Shown here in pieces: positions 18,920-28,056 of a stretch of DNA of 64,000 nucleotides (within the stretch, counting starts at the first letter, position 1; each line of letters opens with the position of its first letter). The position numbers were made by a program, and so were the translations under genes. The stretch is from Rhizobium sp. Pop5 (GTDB lineage Bacteria > Pseudomonadota > Alphaproteobacteria > Rhizobiales > Rhizobiaceae). The notes beneath the pieces were generated by a model that had not been told where the DNA came from, searched no databases, and was given only the letters and a program-made list of their open reading frames with translations. The stretch is taken from positions 1,116,001 to 1,180,000 of the forward strand of contig NZ_CP099399.1 in assembly GCF_024721175.1 (NCBI RefSeq), written 5' to 3'.

Positions 18920-19462
18920 ATGACGTTGGACAAGAGCCCCGATGCCTTTCGCACCATCAGCGAAGTCGCAGACGATCTTGATCTGCCGCAGCATGTGCTG
19001 CGCTTCTGGGAGACGCGTTTTCCCCAGATAAAGCCGATGAAGCGCGGCGGCGGCCGTCGCTATTATCGGCCGGAGGACGTGGATCTCCTCAAGGGTATCC
19101 GGCATTTGCTCTATGATCACGGCTACACGATCAAGGGCGTTCAGAAGCTTCTGAAGACCAACGGCAATAAATTCGTCATATCGGTCGGCCACGGCGATCT
19201 CGCCAGCGTCGAGGCGCTGGCGTCGGGCGTGCAGGAGGCGGGCGTCGGCGAACCGCGTGTCGGCATGGCCGAGGAAGATCAGATCGTCGGCCGCGCGAAG
19301 CCGCCGATCACCCGCCGATTTTTCAATTTTGTCGCCGGCGACGACGACCAGCCGGAGGTTTCCATCGGCAAGTCGAGTGTCGGCAAGGAAGACAGGGCGC
19401 TGCTGCAGGAGGCGCTCTACGATCTCCTGGAATGCAAGCGCCTGCTCGACCAGGTACGCTGA
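18920..19462 (+). CDS. MerR-family transcriptional regulator
   Basis: A 181-residue regulator with an N-terminal MerR helix-turn-helix ([50 protein letters not shown], about residues 10-60). The C-terminal half is variable and has no cysteine effector site, so it is not a classic metal sensor. The ATG at 18920 is preferred; an in-frame TTG lies at 18869. This MerR protein after ihfA is conserved in alphaproteobacteria, but its ligand is not known. Confidence 0.9.
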   Translation: MTLDKSPDAFRTISEVADDLDLPQHVLRFWETRFPQIKPMKRGGGRRYYRPEDVDLLKGIRHLLYDHGYTIKGVQKLLKTNGNKFVISVGHGDLASVEALASGVQEAGVGEPRVGMAEEDQIVGRAKPPITRRFFNFVAGDDDQPEVSIGKSSVGKEDRALLQEALYDLLECKRLLDQVR

Positions 19463-19475
19463 GCTGGAACGCAGG

Positions 19476-19820
19476 TCAGGCTTGCGTCAGCCGCTTCATC
19501 GCCTGTTCGAGTTCGCTGAGCTGAAAGGGTTTCCGCAGCACGGACTGTGTGCCTGTACTGCCTTCGGGGGCGCTGCCATATCCCGTCGCGTAGAGATAGG
19601 GTTTGCCGCGTTCGTCGAGCAGCTTTGCGACCGGCAGCGAACTGTGGCCGGCAAGAGAGACGTCGAGAATAGCTGCGTCGAACTCCGAGTCCTTGGCGGT
19701 TGCCAGCGCCCGTTCCAGGTCGGGCGCGCTTGCGCAGACCCGATAGCCGAGATCGCCGAGCATGTCCTCGAGCAGCATGGCAATCAGCGTATCGTCCTCG
19801 ACGATGAAGATGTCTTTCAT
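19476..19820 (-). CDS. Single-domain response regulator
   Basis: A CheY-like receiver of 114 residues with no output domain. It shows the acidic pair in IFIVEDDTLIAMLLEDMLGDLGY, the phosphoacceptor Asp in AAILDVSLAG (about residue 50) and the conserved Lys in VLRKPFQLSELEQAM. The start MKDIFIVEDD is used; an upstream ATG at 19853 would add 11 residues. It ends 13 bases from the convergent MerR gene and starts 168 bases from the divergent hybrid kinase. The two may be a signalling pair, which is an inference from position. Confidence 0.9.
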   Translation of the reverse strand: MKDIFIVEDDTLIAMLLEDMLGDLGYRVCASAPDLERALATAKDSEFDAAILDVSLAGHSSLPVAKLLDERGKPYLYATGYGSAPEGSTGTQSVLRKPFQLSELEQAMKRLTQA

Positions 19821-19988
19821 GGTCACGTTCACCCATTTCCCCTTGCCGGGCATCAAGCTTATGTGGACCGCAGCTGGCGCTCGTCAAGACATGCTGCCCC
19901 GACGTGTGAGAAAGAGCATATTGCCGGGTGAAATTCGATGTGCAAAAGCTGGGATACCGTTTCTGAAGCGGAGGGAAAGAGGCCTGGG

Positions 19989-21635
19989 ATGGATTTGCTG
20001 AGTGCCACGGACTGGTTGCGTCACAGGCCCGGTTACACATATCCGCTGGCGCTTGTCGCGGTTGGCTTGACCTTTCTTCTAAGGATTGCAGCCAGTGACT
20101 ATCTTTCCGGTTTTCCCTTCCTGAGCTTCCTCCCGGCGATATTGCTCGCGAGTTTCATCGGTGGCGCGGGACCGGGCCTTCTCGCGGCCGTGGTCGCCGG
20201 CTTCATCGTCCAGCAGTTTTTCGTCGAACCTCACAATGTCTTCTGGCCGGTCAGCGCCGGGCAATGGATCGGCCTGTCGACCTATCTCGTCAATGCGGGG
20301 ATCATCGTCGGGCTGATGGAGATGATCATCGTCGCCCATTCCAGGCAGAGCCGCCTTCGCAGCGAGCTCAACAGCTTCAATACCCGCCTGGAACAAACGG
20401 TTGCCGAGCGTACCGCCGAGCTCAAGCATGAGATGAACGAGAATGCCGCCGCCCAGGCGCAGGTCCGCCAATTGCAGAAGATGGAGACGATCGGCCAACT
20501 GACCGGCGGCGTCGCTCATGATTTCAACAATATGCTGGCAATCATCATCGGCAGCCTCGACCTCGCTCAGCGGCGCATGACCGGAAACGAGGATCCTCGC
20601 CTGCTGAATTCGATCCAGAATGCCAGGGACGGCGCACAAAGGGCGGCCGTGTTGACCGCCCGTCTTCTCGCCTTCTCACGCCAGCAGCCGCTTGCCCCGG
20701 AGATCATCGACGCCAATAAACTGGTCGGCGGCATGTCGGAGCTGCTGCGGCGCACCCTCGGCGAGCAGATCCGGATAGAGACCGTTCTTGCCGGCGGTCT
20801 CTGGCAGAGCTTTGCCGATCTCAGCCAACTCGAAAACTCCATTCTGAACCTTGCCGTCAATGCCCGCGACGCCATGCCCGGCGGCGGCCATCTGACCATC
20901 GAGACCGCCAATACTGAACTCGACGAGCGATATGCGCGCATGCATTCCGAGGTCGAGGCCGGCCAGTATGTGATGATCAGCATCACCGACACCGGTACCG
21001 GCATGTCGCCCGAAGTCATCGACCGCGCCTTCGACCCGTTCTATACGACCAAGGGACCTGGCAAGGGTACCGGTCTCGGCCTCAGCCAGGTCTACGGCTA
21101 CATCAAGCAGAGCGGCGGCCACATCAAGATCTATTCGGAGATCGACAGGGGCACGACGGTGAAGATCTATCTTCCCCGTCATGTCGGCGTAACGGATCCT
21201 CGGTTGAGCGCTGTGGGCGCCCACCCAATCCCCCAGGGTAGCGTCAACGATACGATTTTGGTGGTGGAGGATGATGAGCACGTCCGCAGCATGACCGCCG
21301 AAAGCCTGCATGAACTCGGCTACACCGTATTGGAAGCGGCAAGCGGCATGGAGGCGCTTGTCCTTCTGGAGCAGAATGCGGCCGTCGACCTGATCTTCAC
21401 CGATATCGTCATGCCGCAGATGAGCGGACGCCAGCTTGCCGATATCGTTCAGCAAAAATGGCCGGCAATCAGGATCCTCTACACAACGGGCTACACCCGA
21501 AATGCCATCGTTCACAACGGCGTGCTTGATCACGGCGTTTCCCTGCTCGCCAAGCCCTTCAGCCTCGAGCAGCTCGCCCACAAGATCCGCGAGCTTCTCA
21601 ATGCGCCTGCGAGAAGGGAAGGCGAGCGGACGTGA
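19989..21635 (+). CDS. Membrane-bound hybrid histidine kinase
   Basis: A 548-residue sensor with an N-terminal DUF4118-like membrane block (about residues 12-115, helices YPLALVAVGLTFLL, FLPAILLASFIGGAGPGLLAA and LVNAGIIVGLMEMII). A short coiled region follows, then HisKA with the H-box GGVAHDFNNMLA (His near 174), HATPase (MSPEVIDRAFDPFYTTKGPGKGTGLGLSQVYG), and a C-terminal receiver (Asp in IFTDIVMPQMSG near 470, Lys in LLAKPFSLEQLA). There is no PAS domain. GAGG lies before the chosen ATG; an in-frame ATG at 19938 is the alternative. The signal is unknown. Confidence 0.92.
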   Translation: MDLLSATDWLRHRPGYTYPLALVAVGLTFLLRIAASDYLSGFPFLSFLPAILLASFIGGAGPGLLAAVVAGFIVQQFFVEPHNVFWPVSAGQWIGLSTYLVNAGIIVGLMEMIIVAHSRQSRLRSELNSFNTRLEQTVAERTAELKHEMNENAAAQAQVRQLQKMETIGQLTGGVAHDFNNMLAIIIGSLDLAQRRMTGNEDPRLLNSIQNARDGAQRAAVLTARLLAFSRQQPLAPEIIDANKLVGGMSELLRRTLGEQIRIETVLAGGLWQSFADLSQLENSILNLAVNARDAMPGGGHLTIETANTELDERYARMHSEVEAGQYVMISITDTGTGMSPEVIDRAFDPFYTTKGPGKGTGLGLSQVYGYIKQSGGHIKIYSEIDRGTTVKIYLPRHVGVTDPRLSAVGAHPIPQGSVNDTILVVEDDEHVRSMTAESLHELGYTVLEAASGMEALVLLEQNAAVDLIFTDIVMPQMSGRQLADIVQQKWPAIRILYTTGYTRNAIVHNGVLDHGVSLLAKPFSLEQLAHKIRELLNAPARREGERT

Positions 21636-21674
21636 GGCCGCAAGGCGGCCGCACGCTCACAGGCTTTGATCGCG

Positions 21675-21989
21675 TTATTCCAGGACCTGGATCACGCGGT
21701 GCGTTTGCGGCTCGACGATCACGCGCCGGTTGTTGACGACGGTATAGGCATAGCTGTCGACATTCGGCACCCTATGCACTTCGACTGTATCCGGCAGCGT
21801 TACGCCGACCGTGATATCGCCGTCATAGACGACAGACGGTGTGTTTTGCTCCATCACATATGTGCGCACCTCACCAGGCAGTACGACCGAGCCTGTCGGT
21901 GCAGGATCGGTGACGATGACGGTGCTCTGCGCGAAGGCGGCGGAGCTGATGGTCAGCATTGCTGCTGCGGCCAGCATGATCTTGTGCAT
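21675..21989 (-). CDS. Small exported DUF1236-like protein
   Basis: 104 residues with a Sec signal peptide (MHKIMLAAAAMLTISSAAFAQ). The C-terminal part contains VTLPDTVEVHRVPNVDSYAYTVVNNRRVIVEPQTHRVIQVLE, the form seen in DUF1236 proteins common in Rhizobiales, often periplasmic and of unknown function. AAGGAG lies 8 bases before the ATG at 21989, which rules out a longer start. It converges on the hybrid kinase gene. Confidence 0.82.
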   Translation of the reverse strand: MHKIMLAAAAMLTISSAAFAQSTVIVTDPAPTGSVVLPGEVRTYVMEQNTPSVVYDGDITVGVTLPDTVEVHRVPNVDSYAYTVVNNRRVIVEPQTHRVIQVLE

Positions 21990-22382
21990 GGGAGTTCTCC
22001 TTTTCCAGCCCCAGACATCAACGCAACGCGGACAATGCTGCATAGTTCCCGTGTCTGCCTTTCGCAGCGCGGATGGGCTTGTCGATGCTTGGCAGTCGAA
22101 ATTCCCCTCTTACCGACGCGCGTGCTTCGGCCATTGCCGATGAGACAAACGCGGGGAGAGAACGATTGAGTTGTTGGCGAATCGTTTTGTGCATCATACG
22201 GTTGAGCGTCCGAACAATGTCCACGGGTTCTTCCGGTGATGCCAGGACTCGGTTCTTTACGTTTCGTTAACCATGTTGGCGGTTTATGTCAGCTGAACGG
22301 CCTGCTGGTCGTTGATTCGAAGATCCCTCGCGTTTCGGCTTGCGAATGGATATCTGGAAAGACGATTGCGGCGGCTCGAAAC
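21990..22382. other. Intergenic region upstream of the cellulose operon
   Basis: Nearly 400 bases between the divergent exported-protein gene and bcsN. A minus-strand frame at 22018-22224 (68 codons, ending GNYAALSALR) is open, but I recognise no family and no ribosome binding site, so it is not called. The AT-richer segment near 22250-22290 (ttctttacgtttcgttaacc) is the best candidate for the bcs operon promoter. Confidence 0.4.
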
Positions 22383-23363
22383 ATGCACTTGCGTAAGACG
22401 ATATCGCTGGTGGCCGTGGCCGGCATGATGGCCGGCTGCACATCGACAGGCGGTGTGCGTCAGCCTTCCGGGCCGGAGACAGTGGCGCCCGAAAAGGCGC
22501 TGGTCCTGCCGCCGCCGGGAGGTCCGTCGATCGTCAGCGTCGTCGAGCGCAAGCGTGGCAATGGCGTCGAGCAGAACATCTCACTATTTACCTCATCCTC
22601 CGTGCCTGGCCAGAATTTCCTGAAAGTCCAGTTCTTCGGGGCCTCCGGGGCAAATCCTGGCACGGGCGATGCGGGCTTCAGCATGATCAACGAGAGTGGA
22701 ATTGCCCGCGAGGTGGCACGTTCGGCCCCGGGCGTTCCAATGGCGACATCCGCAACCTTCCTGCAGAACAGCTATGGTCCCTTCGGTTACGCGTCCGGCG
22801 TTAGCCGTGCCGGCGACACGTGCATCTATGCCTGGCAGCAGATCCGTTCGAGCGTCGCCGCCAATACTCAGGCGCGCAATTTCGGCATGATCCAGCTGCG
22901 CCTGCGTCTTTGTGACGCCAGGGCGAGCGAGCGTCAGTTGCTCGGTATCGTCTACGGCTACACCGTCACCGGCACCTTCGACGGTGAGATCTGGAACCCG
23001 TACGGCCACGCGCCCCCCGCCGACGCAGCACTCGGAGGCTCCGGTCAGCCGATCTACCCCGACGAGGGCGGTTATCGCGCCAGCCCGATGCCGATCGGTT
23101 ACGAGCCTGCGCCTGCCGTTGTCAGCCGGCCACGCGCCGCTCTTGTTCGCAGCGCCTCGGCCGCGCCAGTTCAAGGCGTCGCGCCGCTGCCGGCACCGGT
23201 TGGCCCGCGTGTGCCGCTGCCTGGCGAGACACCTCAGACGAACGCAAAGCCGGACGCGGCAGCAGCCGGGCCGGACGATCAATCAGCAAGGGCGATCGGT
23301 GCCGCCGTGCCGTCGCCGGACTGCGTAGGCGACGCGGCCATGACAGCCGTCTGCCGGAGATAA
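22383..23363 (+). CDS. bcsN: Cellulose biosynthesis lipoprotein BcsN
   Basis: A 326-residue protein with a lipoprotein signal (MHLRKTISLVAVAGMMAGC, lipidated Cys near residue 19). A conserved core follows (ISLFTSSSVPGQNFLKVQFFGA, then RAGDTCIYAWQQIRS and FGMIQLRLRLCDARASERQLLGIVYGY), with a proline/alanine-rich C-terminus. It matches the BcsN family, found with cellulose operons of Agrobacterium and Rhizobium; the mechanism is not established. bcsA begins 56 bases after the stop, so it is probably the first gene of the operon. Confidence 0.88.
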   Translation: MHLRKTISLVAVAGMMAGCTSTGGVRQPSGPETVAPEKALVLPPPGGPSIVSVVERKRGNGVEQNISLFTSSSVPGQNFLKVQFFGASGANPGTGDAGFSMINESGIAREVARSAPGVPMATSATFLQNSYGPFGYASGVSRAGDTCIYAWQQIRSSVAANTQARNFGMIQLRLRLCDARASERQLLGIVYGYTVTGTFDGEIWNPYGHAPPADAALGGSGQPIYPDEGGYRASPMPIGYEPAPAVVSRPRAALVRSASAAPVQGVAPLPAPVGPRVPLPGETPQTNAKPDAAAAGPDDQSARAIGAAVPSPDCVGDAAMTAVCRR

Positions 23364-23419
23364 TAAGCATGCCCGGAACGCCCACGGTGTCCCGGTTGAG
23401 CAATTTCGAAGGAACGTCT

Positions 23420-25612
23420 ATGCGCAAAGCCCGCAGTGTCATCATATGGGCCGTGGTTTCGCTCTGCATGATCGTGCTGATCACGCTGCCGGTCAATTTG
23501 CAGACCCAGCTCATCACCAGCATCACTGTCGTGACCGTCATGGCGCTCATCAAGATTCTGAAAGGCGAGGGAACGTGGCGCCTAGTGGCGCTCGCTTTCG
23601 GCACTTCGATCGTGCTGCGCTATGTCTACTGGCGCACCACAAACACGCTGCCGCCGGTGAACCAGCCGGAAAACTTCATCCCCGGCCTGCTGCTCTATCT
23701 TGCTGAAATGTATAGCGTCGCAATGCTGGCGCTCAGCCTCTTCATCGTCGCCACACCGCTGCCGTCGCGGCCCTCGCGGGCGGCCAAGAACGAGCGTTTC
23801 CCACATGTCGACGTCTTCGTGCCATCCTACAACGAGGATGCCGGTCTTCTTGGAAACACGCTGGCCGCCGCGAAGGCGATGGATTATCCGGCTGAGAAGC
23901 TGCATGTCTGGCTGCTCGACGATGGCGGTACTTTGCAGAAGCGCAATTCGGGCAAGCTGCTCGAGGCACAGGCTGCTGCCGCCCGCCATATCGAGCTGAA
24001 GCAGCTCTGCGAGGATCTCGACGTCAAATACCTCACGCGCGACCGCAACGAGCACGCCAAGGCCGGCAATCTCAACAACGGCATGAAGCATTCGACCGGT
24101 GAACTCATCGCCGTCTTCGACGCGGACCACGCGCCGGCCCGCGATTTCCTGCTCGAGACGGTCGGTTACTTCGATGACGATCCGAAGCTCTTTCTCGTCC
24201 AGACCCCGCACTTCTTCATCAATCCCGATCCGCTGGAGCGCAATCTGCGCACCTTCGATAGGATGCCGAGCGAGAACGAGATGTTCTACGGCATCATCCA
24301 GCGCGGCCTCGATAAGTGGAACGCTGCCTTCTTCTGCGGTTCGGCCGCGGTTCTGAGCCGCAGGGCACTCGAATCCCAGAACGGCTTTTCCGGCATCAGC
24401 ATCACCGAGGATTGCGAGACGGCGCTGGCGCTCCACGGCAGCGGCTGGAACAGCATCTATGTCGACAAGCCCCTGATCGCCGGTCTGCAGCCGGCCACCT
24501 TCGCAAGCTTCATCGGCCAGCGTAGCCGATGGGCGCAGGGCATGATGCAGATCCTGCGCTTCCGTTTCCCGCTTCTGAAGCGCGGGCTCTCGATCCCGCA
24601 GCGCCTCTGCTACATGTCCTCGACGCTTTTCTGGCTCTTTCCGTTCCCCCGCACGATCTTCCTGTTTGCGCCGCTCTTCTACCTGTTCTTCGATCTGGAA
24701 ATCTTCACCGCCTCTGGCGGCGAATTCCTTGCCTATACGCTTGCCTATATGCTCGTGAACCTGATGATGCAGAACTACCTCTACGGGTCGTTCCGGTGGC
24801 CGTGGATTTCCGAGCTCTACGAATATGTCCAGACCGTGCATCTGCTGCCGGCCGTCGTCTCGGTCATGCTCAATCCGAGGAAGCCGACCTTCAAGGTCAC
24901 CGCCAAGGACGAATCGATCGCCGTCAGCCGCCTGTCGGAAATCAGCCGTCCGTTCTTCGTCATCTTTGCAGTGCAGATCATCGCGCTCGTCATCACCATC
25001 TACAGGATCTATGCCGAGCCCTATAAGGCCGACGTCACGCTCGTCGTTGGTGGATGGAACGTCATCAACCTGATCATGGCCGGCTGCGCGCTCGGCGTCG
25101 TGTCGGAGCGCGGCGAGCGCGCCTTGTCCCGCCGCGTCCGCGTCAACCGGCGCTGCGAATTCGCTGCCAACGGCAAGTCGTACGCAGCCTCGATCGAGGA
25201 TGTCTCCGTCCATGGCGCCAGGCTTCACATCTTCAACAAGCACCTCGACGAACTGGTGGTCGGCGTGCCGGGCGAGATCCGCTTCCAGCCCTATAGCGGC
25301 GCGGATATGGAAACGCTGCCGCTCATCGTGCGCAACATCGAGCCATCAGGCGACATCACCAATCTCGGTTGCCAATACGTGCCGAAAAGCGCGCTTGACC
25401 ATCGTCTGATCGCCGATCTGATGTTCGCCAATTCCGACCAGTGGACGCAGTTCCAGACGTCACGCCGCCGCAACCCCGGTCTCATCCGCGGCACCATCTG
25501 GTTCCTCGGCCTGTCGTTCTATCAGACTAGCCGCGGCCTCGTTTATTTCTTCCGCAGTATGCGGCCGGAGCGGGAAGCGCAGCAGCAGGCGGCAAAGGTC
25601 AACGCCGGATGA
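23420..25612 (+). CDS. bcsA: Cellulose synthase catalytic subunit
   Basis: A processive GT2 enzyme that polymerises UDP-glucose and moves the chain through its membrane domain. The 730 residues contain N-terminal membrane helices, the catalytic residues LLDDGGT (about 165), FDADHAP (about 233), TEDCET (about 328) and QRSRWAQGMMQ (about 366), then four or more C-terminal helices. A PilZ domain at about 566-640 (RRVRVNRRCEF and EDVSVHGA) retains the RxxxR and D/NxSxxG c-di-GMP ligands, so activation by c-di-GMP is expected. GAAGGA precedes the ATG. Its stop overlaps the bcsB start. Confidence 0.98.
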   Translation: MRKARSVIIWAVVSLCMIVLITLPVNLQTQLITSITVVTVMALIKILKGEGTWRLVALAFGTSIVLRYVYWRTTNTLPPVNQPENFIPGLLLYLAEMYSVAMLALSLFIVATPLPSRPSRAAKNERFPHVDVFVPSYNEDAGLLGNTLAAAKAMDYPAEKLHVWLLDDGGTLQKRNSGKLLEAQAAAARHIELKQLCEDLDVKYLTRDRNEHAKAGNLNNGMKHSTGELIAVFDADHAPARDFLLETVGYFDDDPKLFLVQTPHFFINPDPLERNLRTFDRMPSENEMFYGIIQRGLDKWNAAFFCGSAAVLSRRALESQNGFSGISITEDCETALALHGSGWNSIYVDKPLIAGLQPATFASFIGQRSRWAQGMMQILRFRFPLLKRGLSIPQRLCYMSSTLFWLFPFPRTIFLFAPLFYLFFDLEIFTASGGEFLAYTLAYMLVNLMMQNYLYGSFRWPWISELYEYVQTVHLLPAVVSVMLNPRKPTFKVTAKDESIAVSRLSEISRPFFVIFAVQIIALVITIYRIYAEPYKADVTLVVGGWNVINLIMAGCALGVVSERGERALSRRVRVNRRCEFAANGKSYAASIEDVSVHGARLHIFNKHLDELVVGVPGEIRFQPYSGADMETLPLIVRNIEPSGDITNLGCQYVPKSALDHRLIADLMFANSDQWTQFQTSRRRNPGLIRGTIWFLGLSFYQTSRGLVYFFRSMRPEREAQQQAAKVNAG

Positions 25613-28056
25613 GAACAATCCTCGCTGCCTCGCTTCTCCTGCTAAATGCTTCTGCGTTCGCCCAGGCGCAGACATCGCCTTTCGACATGTCCGGCGAGCG
25701 GCCGCCCGGCGCGCCCGCTACCCCGCGATTGACGCCGGCCGCCCCGCCTGCCGCCACCGCGCCGGCTCCCGTCACGCCTCCTGTTTCGGTCACACCCGCG
25801 CCTGCCGCTCCGGCTGTGCCCGCGCCGCCGGTCGCCGTGCCGCCGCAGACGACCATGCCCGCATCCCAGCCTACCGTCGAGGCAAATGCAGCTGCGCCAC
25901 CGCGCGCCGGCGATGCCCGTCGCTACGTGCTGCCCTTTTCGAACCTCAGTCTCAGCGGCGAATACGACCGGCGTTCGTGGTCCGTTTATCTGACACCGGA
26001 ACAGGCGGCGGCCAAGGCAAGCTTTACCTTCGCCTACCAGAATTCGATCGTCGTTGCGCCCGAAGCGTCCGCGCTGACCGTCTATCTCAATAATCGTCCG
26101 ATCGGCCAGCAGCGTATCGGCTCTCCGGATGGACCGACCGCCGTCACCTTCGAAGTTCCCTCCGGTCTGTTGCAGCCGGGCGCCAACGTCGTCACCTTCG
26201 AGGCCGACCAGCGCCACCGCACCGATTGCAGCATTCAATCCACCTACGAATTGTGGTCGAACATCGATCCGGCTGGAACCTATCTGCGTTTCGCCGACAG
26301 CGATGCCGCCCAGTTGGCAAGTGCGGACGCCGTCCGCGCGATCGGCGTCGATGGCGCCGGCAAGACCGAGTTTGACATCGTTGTTCCGGCGCTGGAACAG
26401 CCCGGAACCACCAAGCCGCTGCTGCGGCTTGCGCAGGGCCTATCGGTGCTGAGCAGCATGCCGAACCAGATCTTCGCCTTCAGCACCGATTCGCTTCCGG
26501 CCGCCGGGCCGGGCAAGCTCAGCGTGCTCGTCGGTACCGCGGCGGAATTGAGGCCGCTTTTCCCCGGCTTGCCGCCGGGCGCCGAAAGCGCGGCACTGGC
26601 CGCGTTCGTCACCGATCCGCGCAGCGGTTCGCCGGTGCTTCTCATCAGCGGCCCTTCCTGGCAGGCCGTCTCCTCGGCGATCGATACCATCGTCTCGCCG
26701 ACGGACAGATCCCAGGATATCCGTCGCGACGCGCTGACCACCGAGCGCTGGAGCGCACCGAACGCGCCGCTCGTCTTTTCCGATACGAACATCGCTCTGT
26801 CCCAACTCGGCGTGAAGACCACCGAGTTTTCGGGCCGGCGGTTCCGTACCAGCTTCAATGTCGCCGTGCCGGCCGATTTTTATGCCAATGCCTACGGCGA
26901 GGCGAAGGTGCTGCTCGACGCCGCCTACACCGATAACGTGCTGCCCGGTAGCCACATCGACATCTACGTCAACGACAACATCGCTTCCACCGTGCCGATC
27001 ACCACGACCACGGGCGGCATCCTGCGTCATCTGCCGATCCGCGTGACGATGCGGCACTTCAAGCCCGGTCTCAATTCGGTGGCGATCGAGGCGATCCTGA
27101 TGACCAAGGACGATGCGGCTTGCGCGCCCGGGGCGACCGCCGGTGCCAATCCGCGCTTTGCCCTGTTCGACACATCCGAATTGCACATTCCCGATTTCGC
27201 CCGCGTCGGTCAGCGGCCGAATCTGGCTGCCATGGCCGGTACCGGCTATCCCTATGGGCGGTCCGCGGAGCCGACGCCGCTCTTCATCGACCGCGTCGAT
27301 GCCGACACGCTTTCGGCCGCCGCCACGCTGCTCGGTCAGATGGCGATCATGGCCGGCCATCCGATCCCCGTCGAAACCGTCGCCTCGCCGAATACGATCG
27401 GCGATCATGACGCTATCTTCATCGGCTCGATCTCGCAGATGCCGGCAACCGCGCTGACGCAGGCCAATATCTCCACGGCCAGCCAGGCATCGTGGCGTCC
27501 GGTCGTCGATGCGCAAACCGGCGTCGTCGATACCGGCACGGCCTTCGAGCAATGGAATTCCAAGGTCGGCGGTGGTGTATTGCGCAGCCGGATCACCGCC
27601 TTCCGCGATTGGCTCTGGCGCAACTTCGATATTTCCCGCAGTTCGCTGCAATTCGTCCCCGGCGCCGAGGAGATTTTCACACCGTCCAACGCCGCCACGC
27701 TTCTGGTCGCCCAAGGCTCCAGCCCTACGGGAGGCGGTTCATGGACCTTGGTGACGGCGCCGTCGGCGAAGGATTTGCGCGAAGGGCTCGAGGTCGTGAC
27801 CGCGCAATCGAACTGGCCGCAGATCGCGGGCCACATCACCACCTATTCGAGCAAGACCGGAAAGATCGAGACGGTGCCCGTCACCCGCTTCGATTTCGTG
27901 CCTTCCGTTCCGTGGTCGATCGGCAATTACCGTCTGATCGCCGCCAACTGGCTGTCGACAAATATTCTTTCCTACGCTTTCCTGCTCGTCGTCTTCCTGC
28001 TGCTGATCGGCCTCACCACGGCGAGCATGCTGAGAAAACTGGGTCGGTCGAAGTGA
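25609..28056 (+). CDS. bcsB: Cellulose synthase regulatory subunit BcsB
   Basis: A periplasmic, membrane-anchored partner of BcsA that guides the glucan through the periplasm. The 815 residues start with a signal peptide (MRTILAASLLLLNASAFAQ), then a Pro/Ala-rich linker (about 25-95), the carbohydrate-binding and flavodoxin-like repeats, and a C-terminal anchor helix (ILSYAFLLVVFLLLIGLTTA). The ATGA junction with bcsA and the GTGA junction with celC point to tightly coupled translation. Confidence 0.97.
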   Translation: MRTILAASLLLLNASAFAQAQTSPFDMSGERPPGAPATPRLTPAAPPAATAPAPVTPPVSVTPAPAAPAVPAPPVAVPPQTTMPASQPTVEANAAAPPRAGDARRYVLPFSNLSLSGEYDRRSWSVYLTPEQAAAKASFTFAYQNSIVVAPEASALTVYLNNRPIGQQRIGSPDGPTAVTFEVPSGLLQPGANVVTFEADQRHRTDCSIQSTYELWSNIDPAGTYLRFADSDAAQLASADAVRAIGVDGAGKTEFDIVVPALEQPGTTKPLLRLAQGLSVLSSMPNQIFAFSTDSLPAAGPGKLSVLVGTAAELRPLFPGLPPGAESAALAAFVTDPRSGSPVLLISGPSWQAVSSAIDTIVSPTDRSQDIRRDALTTERWSAPNAPLVFSDTNIALSQLGVKTTEFSGRRFRTSFNVAVPADFYANAYGEAKVLLDAAYTDNVLPGSHIDIYVNDNIASTVPITTTTGGILRHLPIRVTMRHFKPGLNSVAIEAILMTKDDAACAPGATAGANPRFALFDTSELHIPDFARVGQRPNLAAMAGTGYPYGRSAEPTPLFIDRVDADTLSAAATLLGQMAIMAGHPIPVETVASPNTIGDHDAIFIGSISQMPATALTQANISTASQASWRPVVDAQTGVVDTGTAFEQWNSKVGGGVLRSRITAFRDWLWRNFDISRSSLQFVPGAEEIFTPSNAATLLVAQGSSPTGGGSWTLVTAPSAKDLREGLEVVTAQSNWPQIAGHITTYSSKTGKIETVPVTRFDFVPSVPWSIGNYRLIAANWLSTNILSYAFLLVVFLLLIGLTTASMLRKLGRSK

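Noticed and set aside
22018-22224. 68-codon minus-strand frame upstream of the cellulose operon
   Set aside because: No ribosome binding site or recognised family; codon use is acceptable but not enough to call it.
23582-25243. 553-codon open frame on the minus strand
   Set aside because: It mirrors bcsA, whose catalytic motifs are intact; the antisense text is Arg/Asp/Glu-rich with no family look.
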